A stretch of DNA of 64,000 nucleotides, from the NCBI GenBank assembly GCA_020161695.1, contig JAIUOO010000019.1, positions 1-64,000 on the forward strand. Reading direction: 5' to 3'. Positions within the stretch are counted from its first letter, which is position 1, and each line of letters starts with the position of its first letter. This stretch comes from Pseudomonadota bacterium (GTDB lineage: Bacteria; Pseudomonadota; Alphaproteobacteria; Rhizobiales; Phreatobacteraceae). The position numbers were made by a program, and so were the translations under genes. Positions 58,939 to 64,000 of this stretch are shown here, in pieces. Under the pieces are notes generated by a model. The model worked only from the letters and a program-made list of their open reading frames with translations. It was not told the origin of the DNA and made no database searches.

Positions 58939-61251
58939 TCAGGCGGCGCTGGCGAGCAGCTCTTTGGCCGGGCGACCCATCATCAACCGCACCTGATCGG
59001 CGGGAATCGCGGGGCTCAGGATGAAGCCCTGGATTTCGCTGACCACGCCCGGCGCATCGATGATCCGGAGCTGTTCGTGGGTCTCGACACCCTCGACCAC
59101 CACGGAGAGGCCGAGCTCCGAACCAAGCCGGGTGACGCCGCGCAGCAGTTTCGCCGACTTCTTGTCCGTCTCGATGTTGCGGACGAACGACCGATCGATC
59201 TTGACCTTGTGCAGCGGAAACTTGTGCAGGTAGCTGAGGCTCGAATAGCCGGTGCCGAAATCGTCCAGGGCGATGCGCACGCCCATCTCGCGCAGGGCCT
59301 GCAGGACGCCGAGAATCGCCGCTGAATCCTGCAGCAGCAGCGTTTCGGTGATCTCCAGTTCGAGCCGGTCGGGCGCCAGCCCCGTCGCCGCCAGCGTCTC
59401 GCCGACGAGGGCGACGATGTCCTCGCGCTCGAACTGGACCGACGACAGATTGACCGCGACACGCACGTCGTTCGGCCAGGCGGCGCAGGCATGGCACGCC
59501 TTGCGCAGTACCTGCCGTCCGATCTCGATGATCAGGCCGGTCTCCTCGGCGATGGGGATGAACTCGCCCGGCGAGATCATGCCGCGCGTCGCGTGCGGCC
59601 AGCGCACCAGGGCTTCGCAGGTCGTGATCTCGAGGGTCTTCAGGTTGAGCAGCGGCTGGAAATAGACCGCGAGCTCGTCCTTCTGGATGGCCTTGCGCAG
59701 GTCGAGTTCGGTCGCCCGGCGCGCCTGCGCCTTGCGGTCCATCTCTTCCTCGTAGAAGTGCAGGATACCCCTGCCCCCGTCCTTCGCCCGCTTCAGCGCC
59801 ATGTCCGCGCTCTTGAGCAACTGGTCGGGGTCGCGTCCGTCGCGCGGAGCGAGCGCGATGCCGACCGACGCGCCGCAGGCGACGCCCTTGCCGTCGATCT
59901 GGGTGATCTCCGAGACGGTTCCGATGACCCGGTCCGCCAGCATGGTCACATCGTTGACCGTCCGCGCGCCATTCTGGAGCACCACGAACTCGTCGGCGCC
60001 GAAGCGCGCCACCACGTCGTTCTCGCCGACGACGAAGCGCAGGCGATCGGCGACCTCGACCAGCAGGGAATCGCCGACGGCGTGTCCAAGCGTGTCGTTG
60101 ATCTGCTGGAAATTGTCGAGATCGACGAAGTGCACCGCCAGCAACTGGTCGGCATCGGCGACGGCCAATGCAGCGTCGAGACGCTCCTGGAACAGCGAGC
60201 GGTTCGGCAGGCCGGTCAGCGCGTCGTGCCGGGCCATGTAGGCGATCCGCGCCTCCGTACGGCGCTTCTCTGTGATGTCCTCGATGACGATGACCAGACC
60301 GCCGGACGACATCGGCTGGAAGGTCAGTTCGACATTGCGCTCGTTGGCGGTCAGTTCGATCTGCTCGGCGGCAAGATCGTCGCTGCGCCGCGTGACGCCA
60401 TCCATCACCCGCGCCGCATCGCGTTCGCTGACGACGCCGAGTTCGACATAGGCGGCGAGGATCGCCTGCGCCCGCGCGCCCGAGCGCACCGAATCCGGAT
60501 CGCACGGCAGGATGTCCGCCCAGCGGTTGTTGAGGACCAGCAGGCGGCCGTCGGCATCGAACATGGCCAGGCCATGCGGCATGTTGTTGAGCGCGGTGTC
60601 GAAGCGCGCCGCCAGCAGCGAGACGTCGCGCTGGGCAACCACCGCGTTCAGCAGGATGTCGCGCAGGCGCGTCGCGATCTTCCGCACGCTGCCGAAGAAC
60701 GGCAGGGCGAAGAAGGCGAGGATGATGTAGTCGGGTACGCCGGTCAGGAACATGCCGGTGACCAGCGGCACGCACATCAGAAGGATCTGGTTGTCGACGA
60801 ACCGGGCGTTGGCGAAGTTCCGCCCCATGATGCCAACCATGTAGGACAGCGCCACCGACACGCAGAACAGATGCGCCGCCATGCTGTCGGTCAGCCGGAA
60901 GGTCGCGAAGCACCACAGGCCGATGGTGAAGACGAACAGATTCGCGCCGAGCGTGTATTCGCGCTCCCACCGACGCGCCTCGTCATAGGTGTCGAGGCTC
61001 CGGCGAACCGTCTTGTAGCGCACCATGCGCGCGCCCCGGACGGCGCCAACCAGCACGATGACGACCGGAAAGGCCCAGAGTATCGGGTTGCCGGTTAGAT
61101 ACGCCGCGTAAAGCATACCGGCGAGCGCGGCCGCCAGCCCGGAGAAAAACGAGCGCAGATCCTCGTACAGCGCATCGACCATCGAAACGTAGATTTCGAA
61201 GGGCAATTCACGCTGCGACGTGTCCATGGTCTCGTTCTGGATACGCATCAT
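58939..61251 (-). CDS. GGDEF-EAL protein with membrane sensor and PAS
   Basis: A 770-residue protein. About four to five hydrophobic segments lie within residues 35-190 of the mature frame, then a PAS-like domain (LNNMPHGLAMFDADGRLLVLNNRW), a GGDEF domain with GADEF (418-422) instead of GGDEF, and an EAL domain with EAL (546-548), DDFGTGYSSL, VKIDRSFV, EGVET. The EAL residues look complete, so it is likely a c-di-GMP phosphodiesterase, possibly with a GTP-regulated degenerate GGDEF. Start 61251 is a choice among several ATGs. Confidence 0.92.
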   Translation of the reverse strand: MMRIQNETMDTSQRELPFEIYVSMVDALYEDLRSFFSGLAAALAGMLYAAYLTGNPILWAFPVVIVLVGAVRGARMVRYKTVRRSLDTYDEARRWEREYTLGANLFVFTIGLWCFATFRLTDSMAAHLFCVSVALSYMVGIMGRNFANARFVDNQILLMCVPLVTGMFLTGVPDYIILAFFALPFFGSVRKIATRLRDILLNAVVAQRDVSLLAARFDTALNNMPHGLAMFDADGRLLVLNNRWADILPCDPDSVRSGARAQAILAAYVELGVVSERDAARVMDGVTRRSDDLAAEQIELTANERNVELTFQPMSSGGLVIVIEDITEKRRTEARIAYMARHDALTGLPNRSLFQERLDAALAVADADQLLAVHFVDLDNFQQINDTLGHAVGDSLLVEVADRLRFVVGENDVVARFGADEFVVLQNGARTVNDVTMLADRVIGTVSEITQIDGKGVACGASVGIALAPRDGRDPDQLLKSADMALKRAKDGGRGILHFYEEEMDRKAQARRATELDLRKAIQKDELAVYFQPLLNLKTLEITTCEALVRWPHATRGMISPGEFIPIAEETGLIIEIGRQVLRKACHACAAWPNDVRVAVNLSSVQFEREDIVALVGETLAATGLAPDRLELEITETLLLQDSAAILGVLQALREMGVRIALDDFGTGYSSLSYLHKFPLHKVKIDRSFVRNIETDKKSAKLLRGVTRLGSELGLSVVVEGVETHEQLRIIDAPGVVSEIQGFILSPAIPADQVRLMMGRPAKELLASAA

Positions 61252-61388
61252 ACTCGCAAAAGACCATTGTCGATCGGCCGGGCAGCCGGACCCACATACG
61301 CAATCAAGCAAAAAAAACTTGCCCAGCAATTAATTGCGCGAAGATGGTTGCAGACAACCATGCGTGAGCAGAACCCCTGCAATGCGAT

Positions 61389-62630
61389 TCAAAGCCGCGC
61401 CGAACTCAAGTAAAGATCAACGAGTTCTTGCCGCACCGAGGCTCCGGTCGGGAATCCGGCGTCGATCCAGGCCTGCCTGATCCAGGCGAGCGCCGCGCCG
61501 ATTTCCGGCCCTTCCCGCAACCCGGCCCGCATCAGATCCTCGCCGCTGACCGGTAGCGACGGAGCCTGCCAGCGCTTCGGCAGAGACACCAATTCCAGCC
61601 ATTCGGGCGCGTCGAGCGGCGCGGCCGAGCGCGCGAAAGCCACCAGCGCGCGGTCGGCAAAGGCACGTGGCCCGGCACGGAACAAAGCGACTTTGGCGGC
61701 GCTCTCCCCGCCTTCGGGGCCGATGCCGTGCCACCCTGCACCGATGGCGTCGAGCCGGCGATATTCCTCGTTGGAAAGCGTGAGACGCTCCCTGAGCCTG
61801 TCGGCATCCTCGCGCACCAGCACCGCGAGGGCGCCGAGACGGCGTGCCGCAAGGGGCGTTGCGCCAGCCGCCGCCTCGATCGCGACCAGCCGCTCCAGAA
61901 TCGGCACGTTCGGCACGCCGCCAAGCAGCCGGTGCAGCAGGCCGGCATCCGCCATGGCCTGCAGCACTGCCGGTGCGCGCGGGGCGAGGAGGATCTTCAG
62001 GAGCTCCGCGCGCACGCGCTCGCGCGAGAGATCCTGAAGCCCCTCCCTCTCTGCGATGCAGGCGGCAAGCCCCGCAGCATCCGGCCCGTCCCGGCCGAAC
62101 TCGGCATGGAACCGGAAGAAGCGCAGGATGCGCAGCCGGTCCTCGCGTATGCGCGCGCGCGCGTCGCCGATGAAGCGGACCCGGCCAGCCTCAAGGTCGG
62201 CCCGGCCACCGAAATAGTCGTGAACCTCGCCGTCTCGGCCGATGCTCATCGCATTGATGGTGAAATCGCGCCGCGCGGCGTCCTCGCGCCAGTCCAGCCC
62301 GAACCGGACGACGGCATGGCGGCCATCGGTCTCGACATCCTGCCGCAGCGTCGTGACCTCGTAGCCGACGCCATCGGCAACGACGGTGACCGTGCCATGG
62401 TCGATGCCCGTCGGCACGGCCTTGAGGCCGAGGCCGCGCGCGGTGGCCGAGACCACCTCGGGCAGCGCCGTCGTCGCGATGTCGATATCCCCCGACGGCC
62501 TGCCCGCCAGCCAGTTGCGCACCGCGCCGCCGATCGGCCGCGCTTCCGCGCCTGCCGCCGAGAGGGCATCGATCAGCGCGCGCGCCGGCCCCTCGCGGAA
62601 CCATGCTGGCAGGTCGGCGCGCGCGGTCAT
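61389..62630 (-). CDS. cca: CCA tRNA nucleotidyltransferase
   Basis: A 413-residue class II CCA-adding enzyme. The nucleotidyltransferase motif is GGAVRNWLAGRPSGDIDIATTA with the two Asp residues, then RRDFTINAMS and DGRADLEAG-like FGGRADLEAGRVRFIGD, and the head RIREDRLRILRFFRFHAEFG. It adds or repairs CCA at tRNA 3' ends. The gene overlaps DUF6111 by 4 nt. Confidence 0.96.
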   Translation of the reverse strand: MTARADLPAWFREGPARALIDALSAAGAEARPIGGAVRNWLAGRPSGDIDIATTALPEVVSATARGLGLKAVPTGIDHGTVTVVADGVGYEVTTLRQDVETDGRHAVVRFGLDWREDAARRDFTINAMSIGRDGEVHDYFGGRADLEAGRVRFIGDARARIREDRLRILRFFRFHAEFGRDGPDAAGLAACIAEREGLQDLSRERVRAELLKILLAPRAPAVLQAMADAGLLHRLLGGVPNVPILERLVAIEAAAGATPLAARRLGALAVLVREDADRLRERLTLSNEEYRRLDAIGAGWHGIGPEGGESAAKVALFRAGPRAFADRALVAFARSAAPLDAPEWLELVSLPKRWQAPSLPVSGEDLMRAGLREGPEIGAALAWIRQAWIDAGFPTGASVRQELVDLYLSSARL

Positions 62631-62929
62631 CGGGGCGGTGTCGACGGCGACGGCGCAGCCGGCGGCGGACGGCGCTCCATCTCGGCCGGATAATAGATGC
62701 CGTTCTCCACGCGGGCGGGCCGGTAGACGACATTCGGATCACGCACCTGATAGGCGAGGTGGTAGAGAAAGTAGCCGCCGCCGAGCACCAAGCCGAACAG
62801 GCCGAGCCAGACCACGGGCTGCCGGTCCCAGTGCTCCTTCAGGAACGGGCTCCGCTCCTTCAGGTGCAGCCAGATGAAATAGAGCACGAAGGGCAGGACG
62901 AAGAGCAGCAGGTTGATGGCGATCCGCAT
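62627..62929 (-). CDS. DUF6111 small membrane protein
   Basis: A 100-residue protein. Two hydrophobic segments: NLLLFVLPFVLYFIWLHL and VVWLGLFGLVLGGGYFLYHL; then a C-terminal basic/Pro tail. Start 62929. It overlaps the NUDIX gene by 1 nt and cca by 4 nt. Conserved neighbour of cca in alphaproteobacteria; role unknown. Confidence 0.85.
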   Translation of the reverse strand: MRIAINLLLFVLPFVLYFIWLHLKERSPFLKEHWDRQPVVWLGLFGLVLGGGYFLYHLAYQVRDPNVVYRPARVENGIYYPAEMERRPPPAAPSPSTPPR

Positions 62930-63585
62930 CAGGCTGCTCCGCTCGTCTCCTGGTCGGCGAGCCGTTCCCAGAGGTTGCGGAGGATTCCGGCCGTGATGCC
63001 CCAGATGTACCGGTCGCCGTAGGGCATGGCGTAGAAGTGCCGCACCTGCCCCTGCCACTCCCGCGACTGGCGCTGGTGGTTCTTCGGGTCCATCAGGAAG
63101 GCCAGCGGCACCTCGAAGGCATCGACCACCTCGCGCGGGTTGATGGTGAGTTCGAAGGGCGGCACGACCAGACCGATCACGGGCGTGATGAGATAGCCGG
63201 TCCGCGACAGGAACGCCGGCATATAGGCCAGCGGCCGGACATGCCGGCGGTCGAGCCCGATTTCCTCCTCCGCCTCCCGCAGGGCCGCGTCCAGCGGCGT
63301 TGCGTCGCCCGGATCGATCTTGCCGCCCGGAAAGGCGATCTGGCCGGAATGATCGGGAAGGTCGCCGGAGCGCTGCGTCAGCAGGATGGTCGGCTCGGGC
63401 CGTGACACGACCGGGATCAGCACGGCGGCCGGCCGCGCCGGCTTGCCCTCGTTGATCGTGTGGTCGCCGGCATCCCCCCGCGGCGGGCCGAGCCCGCGGA
63501 ACAGGTCCTGCGGCTCCCGCGGGATATCGAGCGACAGCCGCTCGGTCACCGCGGCCGTGAACTGCTCCGGCGAGACTGGAATCAC
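62929..63585 (-). CDS. NUDIX hydrolase, CoA pyrophosphatase type
   Basis: A 218-residue NUDIX hydrolase: the NUDIX box is seen in GGKIDPGDATPLDAALREAE then EEIGL (G-x5-E-x7-R-E-x2-E-E type), and the UPF0035 motif LLTQRSGDLPDHSGQIAFPGG precedes it. Members hydrolyse CoA to 3',5'-ADP and phosphopantetheine. It overlaps the DUF1285 gene by 4 nt. Confidence 0.94.
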   Translation of the reverse strand: MIPVSPEQFTAAVTERLSLDIPREPQDLFRGLGPPRGDAGDHTINEGKPARPAAVLIPVVSRPEPTILLTQRSGDLPDHSGQIAFPGGKIDPGDATPLDAALREAEEEIGLDRRHVRPLAYMPAFLSRTGYLITPVIGLVVPPFELTINPREVVDAFEVPLAFLMDPKNHQRQSREWQGQVRHFYAMPYGDRYIWGITAGILRNLWERLADQETSGAA

Positions 63586-64000
63586 ATCAACCCCTCAAGT
63601 TCATCGGCGCGGACCATGGGGTAGAAGGTCCCCGAAGCATAGACCCCGAACCAGTCGATGCCGGCGACGGCAACGACCTCGCCGATATCCGCGAGGTCGT
63701 GAAGAAGCGCGCGCGAGACCCGCGCCCAAAGGTCGCGGCGGATATGGATATAGGGCTTCACGCCGTCCGTGCCGTCTTCCTTCTCGAAGCGCAGGGCATG
63801 GTCGAGGCCGACCTCGACCCATTCCTCGACCTGCGTGCGGAAGGAAAGCCGGCGCTCCCGCCCCTCGCCCTCGACGCGCAGTTCGACCGCGGCGAAGGGC
63901 GCATCATCCACCACGATGCCGATCTTCTCGACCGGCGTGACCAGGAAATAGCGGCCCTCCTCGCGCTTCAGCACCGAGGAAAACAGCTTGACCAGCGGCA
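63582..64000 (-). CDS. DUF1285 protein (5' end cut by the window)
   Basis: The C-terminal 139 or so codons of a DUF1285 protein. Reading in from the window edge gives PLVKLFSSVLKREEGRYFLV and later VEKIGIVVDDAPFAAVELRV and LRFEKEDGTDGVKPYIHIRRDLWAR in part. The family is about 190-200 residues, so about 50-60 residues lie outside. First in the visible overlap chain DUF1285-NUDIX-DUF6111-cca. Confidence 0.85.
   Translation of the reverse strand, partial: PLVKLFSSVLKREEGRYFLVTPVEKIGIVVDDAPFAAVELRVEGEGRERRLSFRTQVEEWVEVGLDHALRFEKEDGTDGVKPYIHIRRDLWARVSRALLHDLADIGEVVAVAGIDWFGVYASGTFYPMVRADELEGLM

Noticed and set aside
59491..61098. Long + strand frame opposite the GGDEF-EAL gene
   Set aside because: Antisense shadow; no conserved motif, no binding site before its start.

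Overview
The window is high-GC DNA with the gene content of an alphaproteobacterium, most probably of the order Hyphomicrobiales (Rhizobiales). Supporting evidence: the CoA-pyrophosphatase/DUF6111/cca/DUF1285 cluster, a primase lacking the usual zinc-ligand cysteines, a long RpoD, an S21 with a long basic tail, HWE/HisKA_2-type kinase architecture, the petABC operon, and a GCATTTTC...GAAAATGC intergenic palindrome of a type I associate with rhizobial relatives. The exact genus is not established here. Most of the window is ordinary chromosome; only the left 2.3 kb looks like an integrated element.

Layout. 1-2261: right end of an integrated element with a tyrosine integrase next to a tRNA-Ile2(CAU) gene. 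2.4-9.5 kb: housekeeping and small genes (SIMPL protein, MsbA-like ABC exporter, 2OG-type oxygenase, thioesterase, cold-shock protein, S21, HlyU, PilZ). 9.7-12.6 kb: SH3 protein, LysE exporter, an ArsR regulator with an SRPBCC partner behind a perfect palindrome, and a second SRPBCC gene. 12.8-17 kb: rpoD and dnaG. 17-26.6 kb: DUF2189 membrane protein, LysR/azoR divergent pair, dipeptide-type binding protein, GST/GNAT/moaE, a GT2/GT87 pair and a Bug-type receptor. 26.7-33.5 kb: aspartate aminotransferase, a CHASE3 histidine kinase, two paralogous small secreted cysteine proteins with near-identical promoter-like blocks, an NTF2-like protein, and a tightly coupled MoxR-type ATPase/VWA-zincin/LCCL operon. 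33.7-39 kb: membrane protein, EnvZ-like kinase, a very large YfhO-like membrane protein, secreted protein. 39.2-47.4 kb: XRE-cupin and cupin, rplY-pth-ychF, RidA/TetR, two MaoC hydratases, LysR, a tandem-repeat secreted protein. 47.4-52 kb: mtnP, petABC, trmL, and the C-terminal remnant of an outer-membrane beta-barrel gene. 52.3-64 kb: aldehyde dehydrogenase/SDR/FAH/GNAT catabolic cluster, DUF2158, a FeeM-like N-acyl amino acid synthase, a GGDEF-EAL protein, then cca, DUF6111, NUDIX and a DUF1285 gene cut by the window end.

How genes work together. petABC encode the cytochrome bc1 complex; rplY, pth and ychF form a translation cluster; DUF1285/NUDIX/DUF6111/cca are chained with 1-4 bp overlaps. 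The most unusual assembly is the three-gene operon at 30781-33457, where an ATPase and a metal-site VWA protein are translationally coupled to a small LCCL-domain protein with no signal peptide; its function is unknown. All product names come from reading motifs and family resemblance in the translations, not from a database search.
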